From: Camellia lanceoleosa
Taxonomy: Eukaryota > Streptophyta > Magnoliopsida > Ericales > Theaceae
DNA: 64,000 bases
Reading direction: 5' to 3'
NCBI GenBank assembly: GCA_025200525.1
Contig: CM045758.1
Location: 162,561,040 to 162,625,039 of the forward strand
In this document: in pieces, positions 36,145-48,528 of the stretch
Numbering within the stretch: position 1 is the stretch's first letter
How the letters are laid out: each line of letters opens with the position of its first letter
Notes under the pieces: model-generated
Told to the model about the DNA's origin: nothing
Databases searched by the model: none
Seen by the model: the letters and a program-made list of their open reading frames with translations, nothing else
Position numbers and translations under genes: made by a program

Positions 36145-36287
36145 CCCTATCGAAAAAATAGCTCGAGATTGGCAATGTTCCATGGTCTGGGGATAGCCTT
36201 GATGGCTCCATCCTTTAAGTGATATGCCCCTTTTCAGCTAAACCAACCACTTTGTATGGTCCATCCCAATTGGGCCCTAGCTTGCCT
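36145..36287 (-). pseudogene. Integrase C-terminal remnant fused behind gag
   Basis: The reverse strand encodes the GKLGPNWDGPYKVVGLAEKG block, matching 2145-2210 of the first Tat element, and a PRPWN tail. Nothing else of pol remains. The junction with gag near 36290-36390 marks an internal deletion of several kilobases. Confidence 0.8.
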
Positions 36288-36382
36288 TCTCTGGATTCTT
36301 TATATCTATCATTTCCTGTACAAAGTCTTCCACTGCCTTCTGTTCAGCTGCCTCGCTAACATCTGCGAACAGCTCTTTGCTC

Positions 36383-38043
36383 TCAAGTTCTTCCTTTTAT
36401 GTATTGGTCCAAGTGCCCAGCTACCACTAACTCCTCCAAATGCTGCTTTAATGGCGTGCAATTTTCAGTGCGGTGCCCTTGTTCATCATGGAAGGTGCAC
36501 CGCGATCTCTCGTCGTAGTCTTTTTGCGCTTCTCCCAGCTTAGCAGGCCATCGTACGAAAGGTTCATCGCGTATCTCGCTGAGAATTCGGTAGATTGGTT
36601 TTTTGAACACCGTGGTCATGGCAGTGTGGACTCTCAACCTTCTTTTGCCTTGGTCCTCTCTGTTGTCCCGCCTGCCTTGCTTGTTTCTGCTTGGACGTTC
36701 TACCATGTTGACCTTTGCCATAGTCATTTTATCTGGTATTGTGGTTGTGCTAGATTTTGTTTTAGCGCGAGCGCCATCTTCCTCCACGCGAATATATTGG
36801 TGTACTCTTTCCATCAAGTCTTGCATCGTGAGGGGTGGCGTCATAATAATTGAGTCCCTCAACCTGTTTCCGACTGGAAGGCCTCTATTGTATTGCGCGA
36901 TGGCGAGATTTGTGGGGCAATCTCCTATCTGGTTGAAAGTCTCCCAATAACGGCTGTTGTAGGACCTCAACGTCTCCTTGTCGCCCATGTCGATGGAGAG
37001 TAGCTGATCGATCTCTACCGGGGTTTTGGTGTTCGTTCTAAACCTTGTCACGAATGCCTTTGCCAACTGCGCCCAGGAGGCTATGCTGCGTTCTGGAAGT
37101 TTTTCAAACCAAGTCAAGCCTAGGTCGCCAAGGCTAGATGGGAAGAGGATGCACATCAAAGCCTCGTTTCGCCGGTATACAGCCATGACCTGGCGAAAGT
37201 GGCTTAAGTGTGAGTAGGGGTCCGTCTTTCCCTTATATGTAGTGAATTTGGGCTGAAGGAAGCTTGATGGTAGGGGCGCGTTTTCAATCGCCAGAACGAA
37301 CGGTGAGGTCTGCAGCCTTGCTAATATCTTGTCCGTCGGCTCGTAGACAGGGCGTGGTATTGGCATTCCAACCTCAACGCTTCCATGCGTCTGAGAAGCC
37401 AACCGCTGTAAGGCAGAGACTCTGTGTGGATCGCGTGCCCTAGCGTCCTCCTTCCATCTTGCTTTCTCTTCTAGCATGGATTGTAGGTCGGACGATCTGG
37501 GTAATTCCGTTTGTCTAGACCTCGTCTGGTGCGTGTGTGAGGGCCAATAGGTACTTCCCTCAGTGTATGACCTCTCAGACCTCGTCCTCTCGGACACTGG
37601 TGGCGAGTCTGGAAGATCTGGATCGCGTGTCGCTGTCTCCGAGGCTTCTCTGGTTGAGAGGGTGTAGAATTCCTACTACGACCCTCTGAGTGGCGAGGGG
37701 GCGTCTTGTTGTTGCGCCCCTCTCCTGTCGCCACTTCTTTACCCTTCATCTGGCGCTTTAAGGATTCCATGTCCGCCGCCATCTGCCGTATTAATTCGTC
37801 TTGTTCTCTGACGCGATCCTCCAGAATTTGAGGATCAACCCTGCGCCTTTGTCTTTCTGGGCTTTGCGAACGAGAGGGATGAGGGCTGTTATTCCTCCTT
37901 CTACCCCTGGCATCCCTCATGGGGGTTTGTCGTTGCTCTGGGTTCGCCATGGGAGTGACCACTGGTAGGCCTTCGCGCCTTGCACCCCCATCTGGAGTCA
38001 GTCCGTCGATGGCGGATTGAGGTAATTCTTCATTGTTTGCCAT
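36383..38043 (-). pseudogene. Tat-family gag, frameshifted
   Basis: The N-terminal block is 38043-37600 (MANNEELPQSAIDGL, Arg/Ser-rich linker, and a coiled coil with QDELIRQMAADMESLKRQMK-like heptads). The main block is 37597-36383 in another frame, so a frameshift lies near 37600. It holds the retrotransposon capsid domain (FTTYKGKTDPYSHLSHFRQ, LTWFEKLPERSIASWAQLA, AIAQYNRGLP). A compact C-H-C finger (CTFHDEQGHRTENC) lies near the end, followed by LKQHLEELVVAGHLDQYI. These are typical of Tat/Athila-type Gag, the structural protein of the virus-like particle. Apart from the frameshift it is well preserved, in keeping with a young insertion. Confidence 0.88.
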
Positions 38044-38088
38044 TGAGGTTCAAGAGAGAGCTTGATCAAGAGGTTGTTCTTGTTTGAA

Positions 38089-38106
38089 TTCCCACAGACG
38101 GCGCCA
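38089..38106 (-). other. Primer-binding site of the deleted Tat element
   Basis: Two bases after the 5' LTR the - strand reads TGGCGCCGTCTGTGGGAA. It is of the TGGCGCCG type seen in Tat/Ogre/Athila elements. I cannot name the primer tRNA with certainty. Confidence 0.7.
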
Positions 38107-38108
38107 AT

Positions 38109-39204
38109 TGTACGGGAAAGAAATACACCTTCTCGTATAATCCTGTTGATCAAGTCTGCGTTCCTCCGTACGACGTCGTTCCACCACCTGAAAATACCAA
38201 CGTGAGCTAGCCGGCGGGTGTGTGCCGGAAAACTCTCCGATGCCTAAGTCAGTAAGCAAGACAAGAAGGCAAAAGCTCTATGTATTCAGGGAGCAAGAGT
38301 TGCATTACCTCTCCAAAGGTGATATTAGTGAGCTTATATAGGTTTCGCGTGGCACAATCCTGGTAGGACTCTTATTCCTCCATGTGCAGAGTCCTTCTAG
38401 GATTACTCCTCCTTGCGTAGAGTCCTCCTTGGATTCATACTCTTGGAAGACAATGCTTATCCTCCAACACCCCCCCTCACTGCTTAAACCAAGTGAGATG
38501 GTTTTACCTCGGTTGAATGTCAATATAGCTGAACTAACATGACCATGCTTAAGCCGCAAAGTAGACCGAGCTCCAGACCTCACTCGGCCGTGGTGACCGT
38601 CTTTACACTTGGACCGAGCTACCACTCTTCACTCCGACCATGGTGACCGTCTCCACACTTGGATCGAGCTACCACTCTCCACTCCGACCGTGGTGACCGT
38701 CTTTACACTTGGACCGAGCTACCACTCTCTACTCCGACCGTGGTGACCGTCTCCACACTTGGACCAAACTAACACTTGGATCACGACTGACACCTCTACC
38801 TCGGCTGACCCTTTTACCTCGGCTGATATCTTTACCTCGGCTAACATTGCGGTCAACCAAGTTACTTCGGCTCTTCTCTCTGATTGAATACCTTGCTTGG
38901 TAGCTCGGCCATAGCATTGACTGCCACTAGGAAGTAGCTAAGTCCCGTAGCTAGGTTCCGTGGCTAGGTCTCATAGCTAGGCCGCGTAGCTAGGTCCAAT
39001 AGCTTGGTCCCGTAGCTAGGTCTTGTAGCTCGGTCTCGTAGTTAGGTCCTGTAGCTTGGTCTCGTAGTTAGGTCTCGTAGCTAGGTTCCATAGCTAGGTC
39101 TTGTAGCTCGGTCTCGTAGTTAGGTCCTGTAGCTCGGTCTCGTAGTTAGGTCCTGTAGCTAGGTTCCATAGCTCGGCCCAACTTGTTTACAAATTACCCT
39201 CTCA
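38109..39204 (-). repeat. 5' LTR of the deleted Tat element
   Basis: 1096 bp, partner of 33990-35085, with the same internal arrays at about 38590-38770 and 38935-39170. The differences include one lost base near 38585 and one gained near 39050. Confidence 0.95.
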
Positions 39205-39209
39205 ATTAT

Positions 39210-40846
39210 TATGGAGGTGTGGGCGTATGTGTGAGAATGTAAACTTGTTTAATTTTAGTTATTTTAATATAATATATAATATTTTAAAATTTTTTGAGAT
39301 GTGATGGCCCCACCCGCACCCCTTAGATCCATCCTTGCATCTTCTCATGATCATCTAGTTCTCCCTGCACCCTTTCACATGCAAAATTAAAACCACCAAC
39401 CATTTTAATAGTATTAAGTAGGTTTGGTTTTAATTTTTTGAAAATTAAGTTTTTTAATTTTTGTGTTTTTTTTAGTGAATATTTTTAAAATTTTAATTTT
39501 TTTTTTAACTTTTTTAGATGCACCATACTTAGATGTATCTAAAAAGTAAAATATTTATGAAAAAATATTTTAAAAAATTAATAAATACACAAAAATACAA
39601 AAAATATTATATATATATATATATTTATATTTTTGGTATTTAATGAATTTTTTTAAAGATTTTTTCACAAAAATTATCCTTTTTAAGTGTATTTATCTTA
39701 GGTATATCTAAAAATTTTAAAAATTATTTAAAATATTAAAAAAATTCAGTAAAAATAAAAAAATACAGAAAATAAAAAAGTAAATTTTTTTGAAAAGTAT
39801 TTTCAAAAAAATGGGAACAAATATAGTGATTATTATTATTACCATAAAAAGTTGTGTACTAATGTGTGGTTTAAAGGTTTGGTGAGTAAAGAAAAAAAAG
39901 GAAAGAGACCTATTAATAGCTTTTTAAGGAAGTTGATTATTTTAGTTAGTTATTTGCCTTTTTGGTTTGGTTAAAAAAGTTGTGTTTTGGAATTTAGTTG
40001 ATATTTTTTTTGTAGTTGATTTAATAGTTGTGTAAGAAAAAATAAAATGATTATTATATGTTGTCTTATTGACTATTTTAATATATTTTATTTTTTAGTA
40101 AGTTATTTTAATCCAACTTTCTTTCCAAACAAGGCCAATATTTAGGGATTGTTTGAGATAACTTAAATAAGTGTACTTTTTATTTTTTTTATAAAAAGAT
40201 GTACAGAAAAGTAGAGATGTGATGTAATGAAAAAAAATAAAAAGATAAAAAGATAAATTATTTGAAGTATGCCAAACTTGGCCTTATTTGGATGATTGGA
40301 AAGGTGAGGCATGATAAAAAGGGGAGAGAAATTGTAATAGAGAATTTTTATTTTTATTTTTAACTGATGGCAGTTTTATAATTCCAAAAAAGAAAATAAA
40401 AAAAAATCATTATCAATTTGTAATCAAAGATCCAGAGTCATTCATGGTGTGGTCCCATAATAAAAAAATATTAAAAAAAAAACTTAAAATATACACTAAG
40501 TTAGTTTGGCATAACCTAAATAAGTCAAAAAGTCAAAAAGTCACTATCTTATTTAAGTCACATCATCTTATTTAAATCACATCACCTCTCTAACACATCA
40601 CATCAAATCCAACTCAAACCCAACCCAAACCTACAAATAAACCAAAAAATACATTTTTTTTAAGACATCCCAAACCAACATTTGAAATTCGTCATAGATT
40701 TCTCGTTAATTTTCTGAATGCAGACTTTTTCTAAAACTTGAAGATGGGTCCTGTTGTGCACCCAACGTAGTAGATATTACTGTATATTTATATGGGCTCA
40801 TTTCAGAGTTAATTTTCTTAATTCGAGTTGCTTATATTTTAAAATC
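39210..40846. other. Gene-free AT-rich region
   Basis: No gene recognised, including on the - strand, where the missing 5' exons of the eugenol-synthase-like gene would be expected. A possible decayed MITE lies around 40498-40680 (TTAGTTTGGCATAACC against CCCAAACCAAC). Confidence 0.45.
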
Positions 40847-41444
40847 GGGTGAATTACACTAATAATTTTTATAGTTTGGGACTTGTGTCATTTTGGTCCT
40901 TAACTTTTCAATTGTGACACATTTGATCTTAAATTTTGAATCTTGTTCTAAATAAGGACAATTGAACATATTATTAGATTTTTCAAGGGTAAAATCGTTA
41001 ATTTGATAAAATGTAAACTAATTTGACAAAAATAAATGTCAAACAACTATTTTTAAAATTTTAAAAATTATTTCTACCCACTAAAAATAAAATTATTTAA
41101 AACTGATAAATCTTTTAAATATTTATTGATTTTTTTTACCAAATTAATTTTTATTATTTGTTTGGATGATAATCATGTAAAATTAATTTTAAAAAATTAA
41201 TCATGTAATTTTTATTAATTTTTATCAATTTTACATAATTTTATCATTGGTGGATAAAAATAATTTTTAAAAAATTAAAAATATTTTTTTGACATTTATT
41301 TTTGTCAAATTAGTTTATATTTTATTAAATTGACGATTTTACTCTTGAAATTAAACAATGGTACTTTCAATTGTCCTTATTTGGAATAAGATTCAAAATT
41401 TAGGGTCAAATGTGTCACAATTGAAAAGTTAAGGACCAAAGTAT
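40847..41444. mobile_element. Foldback MITE, left 598 bp (split by a copia element)
   Basis: The left arm GGGTGAATTACAC, TATAGTTTGGGACTTGTGTC and GGTCCTTAACTTTTCAATTG is mirrored by CAATTGAAAAGTTAAGGACC near 41419 and, beyond the copia insertion, by GACACAAGTCCCAAACTATA at 47794-47813 and GTGTAATTTGCCC. The flanks TTTAAAAT on both sides (about 40838-40845 and 47837-47844) suggest an 8-9-bp TSD. Total length without the insert is 644 bp. Confidence 0.8.
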
Positions 41445-42025
41445 TGTTGTGGGAATTAGAAAATATTTATCTTAAATCTGTTTTATAGAATACTATTGAA
41501 AGCAAAACAGATCCTGAAAAAATAGGTTTTACAATTTCAATATATACTATATATACATATATATAACAGAATAAGTAAAAGATGAAAGGATTCAGTAAAT
41601 AGCCTGTGTGATTGTGAGAGGCACGTCAAAGACGCTGTCCTAAAGTTGTTATGCGCTCCCTCCGTGCAGGTTCTAACGATCACAAACGACTCCAAGATAC
41701 AACCCAAGAGTCCACAGGAATCTGATACAATGCACAGTTGTACCAGAAGAGTTTGCCAAGAATGTTTCAATTGCCCAGAATATATGAAATATAGAATTGT
41801 AAAGAGAAGAAGGAGAGAGATCGAGTCGTTGTTTTCTGAGTAAGAGTCATAATTTAAATAGACTCCTTGATGTGCATTGAGAACAGACATACCCATTCAT
41901 TTTGAAAACAAAAAACAAGTTTAAAATTCAAACAAATAATACTATTAAAAGAAATAAATAAATACAAATAATAATAATAACAAAATAAAATAAATAAAGT
42001 TTTGAAGCTTTAGGAATCTCCAACA
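41445..42025 (-). repeat. 3' LTR of the second copia element
   Basis: Preceded on the - strand by the purine tract CTTGTGGGGGA (near 42028-42038), the polypurine tract. Confidence 0.9.
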
Positions 42026-42628
42026 ATCCCCCACAAGATTCAAAACTTTGTAAAACCGTCAAATAAATAAAATAAAATAAACATAATAAAAATATGGGCA
42101 ACTATAAAACCATACAATGGGTGAAGGTGTTTTTCAAACTTGAACCTCACTTAGTGTTAACAGTTTCATTCTGAAAGAATCTTAGTGAACCAGGTCTTGA
42201 ACTAAATCCCTTTTAGCAAAATTCAACATGTCACACGTATGGTATGAAACATAACTGTGACGCGGGTTAGCACTATTAACAGCCATGTGCTCAATCTTGA
42301 TTCTCATGAGAGTTTTAGGAAATAGCCCTATTTCACGGTTCTTGACTTCTGGCGCTCTCACTTAGGTGAATCCTCCAAAGATAGAAGTGACGGATGTCTA
42401 TCTTGCGAGTTTGCCCCTCGGATTCATTTAGAGTAAAAACTCTTCCTTAACCATCACATTTACATCAGCACTAATATCTTAGGGATGAGCAGGAGAATAT
42501 AATTTAATAAAATCTCCTTCTTTAAAGTGCTGGAATACAAGTCACACTATAAGGATTGTTCCTACCCATTGAACTTCCTTCATGGGATCTCCAATCACAG
42601 AAGTCGGGTTACTTCCTTAGTTGACTCC

Positions 42629-45355
42629 TTATGGGCTTAGACCCATCCCCCTCGATAAATCTAAGACTACACTCTTAGATAAACCTTTTGTTAACTGATC
42701 AGCAATATTCTTTTCAGATTTCACAAAATTTAAAGATACAACATTTTTATTCACCAAACTTTTAATAGATTTATACCTCACTTGCATATGCCTATTCATC
42801 TTTTTATTAGTATGTGTTTGTTTCACAAGTTCTATTACAGCTCTATTATCACAATGTATAGAAATAGCAGGTATAGGAGTTTTCACAAGTGAAATATCAA
42901 GGAGTAAATTTTTAATCCACTCAGCTTCAATACACGTAGTGTCTAAGGCTATAAGTTCTGATTCTATTGTACTTCTAGAGATAACGGTTTGTTTTTTAGA
43001 ACCCCATGATATTGCTGCTCCACCTAACATAAATATATACCCAGTAGTAGACTTAACATCTAAGTTATCTGTTATCCAATTAGCATCGCTATAACCTTCT
43101 AGCACATTAGGAAAACCACTAAAGCAAAGTGAATAATCTAGAGTTCCCCTAAAATATTTAAAAACTCTTTCCACAGCAATCCAATGATCTTTACTAGGAT
43201 TATGAGTATGTCTACTTAGTCTCCCAACAGCATAGGCAATATCAGGTCTAGTCTTATTAGCAATATAGAGAAGTGATCCAATAATTTGAGAATATCTAAG
43301 TTGAGATACAGGTACACCATGATTTTTCTTCAAATTCATGCTAGGATCAAAAGGAGTTGAAACAGGTTTGAGATTATAATAATCAAACTTTTTTAACATT
43401 TTCTCTAAGATTTTAGATTGATTCAATGTAATACCTTTGGTTGTTTTCTCTAATTTCATACCCAAAATTATATAAGCTTCTCCTAAATCTTTCATATCAA
43501 ATTTTGAAGATAAATAAGATTTCACATTTTTAATTACCTCTAAATTTGTTCCAAATAATAAGATATCATCAACATATAAACACAAAATAATACATTCTCC
43601 ATTATCTTCTTTATAGTATACACATTTATCATGTTCATTAATCTTAAAACCAAATTCTAGAATTATCTTATCAAACTTTTCATGCCCTTTGTTTAGGAGC
43701 TTGCTTAAGTCCATACAAAGATTTAACCAACTTGCAAACTTTATGTTCTTGTCCTTTAACCACAAAACCTTCAGGTTGCTCCATATAAATTTCTTCATCT
43801 AAATCTCCATTCAAAAAAGCAGTTTTAACGTCCATTTGATGAATTTCTAAATTATAAATGGATGCTAGAGCAATTAAGATTCTAATGGTTGTAATCCTAG
43901 AAACGGGTGAATAGGTATCGAAATAATCTATTCCTTTCTTTTGTGTAAATCCCTTAGCTACTAATCTTGCCTTATATTTTTCTATACTTCCATCAGGTTT
44001 TAATTTCTTTCTAAATACCCATTTGCAACCGATAGCTTTACTCCCAGGAGGTAGGTTAGTCAACTCCCAAGTATTATTTTGAAGAATAGATTCAAACTCA
44101 CTATTAATGGCTTCCTTCCAAAATGGTGCATCTAAAGATGATATTGCTTCTATAAAAGTATTTGGTTCTCCCTCAGTTAAAAAAGTATAAAAATCATCTC
44201 CAAATGTTTTCTCTATTCTAGTTCTCTTACTTCTTCTAGGTTCTATATTTAGATGTTCAGAATCATCTCTCAAAGGAATAACACTAGTACTAGCAGTAGA
44301 AGTTCTATTTACAATCTGATTTGAAATCCGAGTTTTATATGGAAAAATATCTTCGAAAAATGTAGCTTCACGAAATTCAATTATTGTATTATTAGTAATT
44401 TCACTAATTTCAGAATTTATTACTAGAAATCTATTAGCACTACTATTTTGAGCATATCCTAAGAAAACAGTATCCACAGTTTTAGGTCCTATTTTCTTAC
44501 GTTTAGGTTCTGGAATTGCTACTTTTGCTAAACACCCCCACACTCTTAACATTTTAAGATTAGGTACTTGTTTTTTCCAGATTTCATAAGGTGTTTTATC
44601 ATTGTCATTTACAATTACTCTATTTAATATAACACAAGCAGTGAGTATTGCTTCCCCCCACAAACTCTCCGGTAAACCAGAACTAATTAGCATTGCATTT
44701 ATCATATCCATAAGAGTTCTATTTTTCCTTTCAGCTATCCCATTAGACTGTGGAGAATAAGGTGGGGTTACTTCATGAATAATTCCATGTTCTTCACAAA
44801 AAGTACTAAGGGTACCTACATTATATTCACCTCCTCTATCAGATCTAAGTTTCTTAATCTTTCTTTCTAATTGATTTTCTACTTCAGTTTATAAATTTTA
44901 AATTTACTAAACACTTCATCTTTAGTTTTAATTAAATATAAATAACAAAACTTAGAACAATCATCTATAAAAGTTACAAAATACTTATTTCCTGCTCTAG
45001 TTAGTGGTCTATTAGAATCACAAACGTCACTATGTATAAGATCTAAGAGTTGTGAATTTCTCTGTACAGATTTATAAGGTTTCTTAGGTTGTTTTGCTTG
45101 CACACATATTTCACATTTGCGTTTAACATCAATAGATGATTTAGGTACTAATTCTAAATCCATCATTTTCCTAATTTTCCTTAAATTCACATGTCCAAGT
45201 CTTTTATGCCATAAATCACAAACTTCAATATTAAAAATATTATGAGAGATATAATTAACTTCAAAAGATACATTCAATTTAAATAAACCATCACATACAA
45301 AACCTTTACCAATAAAAATATCATTTTTACTTATTACAATTTTATTCGATTCCAT
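42629..45355 (-). pseudogene. Copia pol: integrase, reverse transcriptase, RNase H (frameshifted)
   Basis: 45355-44879 is the integrase zinc module (HKRLGHVN and CEICVQAKQ) and core start (DLIHSDVC, FIDDCSKF). 44711-43680 is the rest of integrase (LWGEAILTACVILNR, WGCLAKV, FLGYA), then reverse transcriptase ([44 protein letters not shown]). 43798-42629 is the polymerase YVDDILLFG motif, [11 protein letters not shown], and RNase H ([29 protein letters not shown], ending ADQLTKGLS). The three blocks need two frameshifts, near 44711-44879 and 43680-43798, to join. All catalytic motifs are otherwise present. Confidence 0.9.
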
Positions 45356-45412
45356 TACAATTTTGTAACCTAACTGTACTAAACACGATCCACTAATAAG
45401 ATTCTTCTAACT

Positions 45413-46589
45413 TCAGGAAACATATCGCACATCTCTCAAAGTTAAGATTTTTCCAGAAGTCATCTTCAAATCTATATCTCCAATGCCAAGTATTGGTGCA
45501 ATTGATCCATTTCCCAAAGTTACACTTCCTCCACTTGATTTCTGGAAAGTTTTAAAATAATCACAAGCAACACACACATGTATATTAGCCCCAGAATCTA
45601 ACCACCAATCTTGATATTTAAAAGTAGAATTAATTTCAGGATTATACCTAAAAGATGGTCCGGCAATTTCTTCTTTCTCTAAAATCATATTCACTTGAGC
45701 ATTATGACCTTGACTTCTTTGCTTATCGTTGAACCTTGGTTTATACTCATCAGTCTTCTTAAAAAAACAATCTTTAGCATAATGATTGGCTCTTCCACAT
45801 ACATAGCACAACCTCTTGCCACTCCCTTGTCCCTTAAAATTATTAGCATTGGCTTGGTAGTTGTTATTATGGTGTTTTCCATTTTGACCTCTAGATTTAA
45901 ATTTAAGGTTGTTCTTGAAAAATTTGCCTTTAGGTCGAAAGTTATTCCTATTGTTGGAACTATTCTTATTCCCATTCTCCACCACATTTACCTTAGGCGT
46001 TTTCTCTTTTCCAGTTTCTAGATTTGATCTATGTTTCTCTTCCACCCTAAGTGTATTGATTAATTGAGTTAATGACAGATCTCCTTGTTTGTGCCTAAGA
46101 CGCTTAGCAAAGTCATTCCAAGATTGAGGTAATTTATCGATAAGGCAAGACACTTTAAACTCCTCACTAAAAGTTGTCCCTTTCTTTTCTACTTTTCTAA
46201 GTAGTTCTTGAAACTCATGAATTTGGTCTCCTACAAGTATGCCATCTTTCATTTTATAATCATTAAAATTAGAGACAAGGAACCTATCAATACCAGCATC
46301 TACAGTTCCATATTCGGCCTCTAAGGTTTTCCATAGTTCTTTTGCAGTCGAGGTGGTCAACTGATATACATCATATAAATGGTCGAGATAACACACTAAG
46401 GATTCTATTATAACAATGAAATTCGATTTGTTAGGGTGACAACCAAGATCCAACAAAATCACGATCTTCTATGGCGGACATAAGACCCAACACGGTCACC
46501 CAATATCTTGTTTGTTTTTGCCATCTTTCAAAATTGTTACCATTAAATTTTTCAGGTTTCACACTAACAGTTTCTTCTAGATTAGCCAT
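45413..46589 (-). pseudogene. Copia gag and protease (frameshifted)
   Basis: A start MANLEETVSVKPEKFNGNNF lies at 46589, in a frame that ends about 46430. The main frame is 46462-45413. It holds the UBN2-type capsid region (KELWKTLEAEYG, YKMKDGILVGDQIHEFQELL), an Asn-rich basic linker, a zinc knuckle CYVCGRANHYAKDC (near 45800) and the protease motif DWWLDSGANIHVC (near 45600). One frameshift near 46440 separates the start from the rest. Protease runs to about 45415, where another frame change leads into integrase. Confidence 0.88.
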
Positions 46590-47203
46590 AAAAATAAATT
46601 AGTTAAGGTACAAGTGAGTAGACAATTATAAAATCTGTGTGATACAATAATGAAACAAACACAAATGTTATTAAATTTGAAATTGAAAAATTAATTGCCA
46701 ACAATTTAAGTATAGATAAAATGTGACAAATTCTTGATCTGAGATCAAATCTATACTCAATAATTTATAACATGAACAATGTTAATTAAATATCATGAAT
46801 TTAAACAACATAATGTATCATGTGAAAAATTTTAATTTTACTCAACAATTTTTCTAAAAATAATTAAAATAAATAAATAAAAAACTACACATTAAACAGA
46901 GAGTCGTAACTTTGAAAAACACAAACTACACAATGCTATCAATGTTTCAATTTAAACAACAGTAACTTTGAAAAACGCAAAACTATGTAATCAACGTTTG
47001 AATTTAAAAACGCAAACTACAGTCAACGTCGTTTTCCGGGAAAAAAAAAAAAAAAAAACAATTAAATAAACAAATTTTAAACCCAAATAATTAAACAGTA
47101 TTCTTTTTTTAAAAAAAACAGATTTGTTCAAAACCAACAAGTACAATTATAAATCACAAATACTCAAAAGATTAAATATGTTATAGAAATAACGACTTTA
47201 GAT

Positions 47204-47790
47204 TGTTGTGGGAATTGGAAAATATTTATCTTAAATCTGTTTTATAGAATACTATTGAAAGCAAAACAGATCCTGAAAAAATAGGTTTTACAATTTCAAT
47301 ATATACTATATATACATATATATAACAGAATAAGTAAAAGATGAAAGGATTCAGTAAATAGCCTGTGTGATTGTGAGAGGCACGTCAAAGACGCTGTCCT
47401 AAAGTCGTTATGCGCTCCCTCCGTGCAGGTTCTAACGATCACAAACGACTCCAAGATACAACCCAAGAGTCCACAGGAATCTGATACAATGCACAGTTGT
47501 ACCAGAAGAGTTTGCCAAGAATGTTTCAATTGCCCAGAATATATGAAATATAGAATTGTAAAGAGAAGAAGGAGAGAGAGATCAGAGTACGTTGTTTTTC
47601 CTGAGTAAGAGTCATAATTTAAATAGACTCCTTGATGTCTGTTGGGAACAGACATACCCATTCATTTTGAAAACAAAAAACAAGTTTAAAATTCAAACAA
47701 ATAATACTATTAAAAGAAATAAATAAATACAAATAATAATAATAACAAAATAAAATAAATAAAGTTTTGAAGCTTTAGGAATCTCCAACA
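47204..47790 (-). repeat. 5' LTR of the second copia element
   Basis: Its inner edge is followed on the - strand by CTAAAGTCGTTATTTC rather than the usual TGGTATCAGAGC primer site. Confidence 0.9.
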
Positions 47791-47836
47791 AGTGACACAA
47801 GTCCCAAACTATAGGGACTATCTGTGTAATTTGCCC
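47791..47836. mobile_element. Foldback MITE, right 46 bp
   Basis: It completes the element at 40847-41444 after the copia insertion and ends GTGTAATTTGCCC. Confidence 0.75.
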
Positions 47837-48528
47837 TTTAAAATATATTGAGTAGAACATACCTATAAAAAATTAAATTGATCGGATATTGTTAACTATT
47901 TCATCAAGTAACAGTTGTATATATAAAAATAAATGACAATTATTATTTGAAGTATAAAAATGAAAAAAATTTGAATAGATGAAAGGATTAACGATATACG
48001 ATTAATTTAATTTTTTACAAATATATTCTAACTGATATATTCTAAAATATAAATAATTTGAATTATCAAAATAAACTCTCAAATGAACCAATTTGACCGC
48101 TTATAGCATTTTTATAATACCTAAATTGTGCCCATTTGAGAGAAGAAAAAGTTTAGTTTAGTTTTGTTTTGTTTTGTTTTTTTTTTTTTGGTCCATTCGA
48201 ACAAAATAATGAGAAATCTTTCGTCTCCAAAAATTCTCCCTCCCTATCCCAACTCACTGTTTTGATCAATATTTTTCTCCCCTTGAGATTTTTACTTGAT
48301 CTAACAATTGTGAGTAAAATAAGATAGAAAGGCAAGATATTTTTGAGACATAATTTTTTACAATGAGAATTTATGATAATTTCTTTTATTTTTCCAATTA
48401 AACTAAAACTTGTAAACTACATCTGGATCATGTATTTGAGTATTTCTTTTTAAATTTTTATTCAAATATACGATTCAATATTTTTATTTTAAAATATCTA
48501 TTTAAATTTATGATATAAACACAACAAT
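47837..48528. other. Gene-free AT-rich region
   Basis: No gene or recognisable repeat apart from a (GTTTT)n/T tract near 48160-48190. Confidence 0.5.

Larger units (their letters stand above)
33990..39204 (-). mobile_element. Young Tat-family LTR retrotransposon, internally deleted
   Basis: Bounded by the exact TSD ATTAT (33985-33989 and 39205-39209). Both LTRs are 1096 bp, start TGTACGGG and end TCTCA on the + strand, and differ by only about six substitutions and two single-base gaps. From 5' to 3' on the - strand it reads LTR, primer-binding site, gag, the last about 45 codons of integrase, minisatellite, polypurine tract, LTR. Protease, reverse transcriptase, RNase H, most of integrase and the antisense gene are absent. 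It is therefore a deletion derivative that must have been mobilised in trans. It interrupts the eugenol-synthase-like gene. Confidence 0.95.
41445..47790 (-). mobile_element. Ty1/copia LTR retrotransposon inserted in the foldback MITE
   Basis: LTRs at 41445-42025 (581 bp) and 47204-47790 (587 bp) start TGTTGTGGG and end CTCCAACA on the + strand. They are about 2% different, with most differences clustered in two short blocks. Coding is on the - strand. Flanks share only AGT/AAGT, so the TSD is short or altered. Since the MITE reads through once the element is removed, the boundary is secure. It is defective: gag and pol are broken by several frameshifts. Confidence 0.92.

Noticed and set aside
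36473..36950. Overlapping + strand frames of 115-126 aa inside the deleted Tat element
   Set aside because: They are antisense shadows of the well-supported gag frame on the - strand.
39205..41444. Possible 5' exons of the eugenol-synthase-like gene beyond the retrotransposon
   Set aside because: I looked on the - strand for the GxxGxxG nucleotide-binding start and its surroundings and saw nothing convincing.
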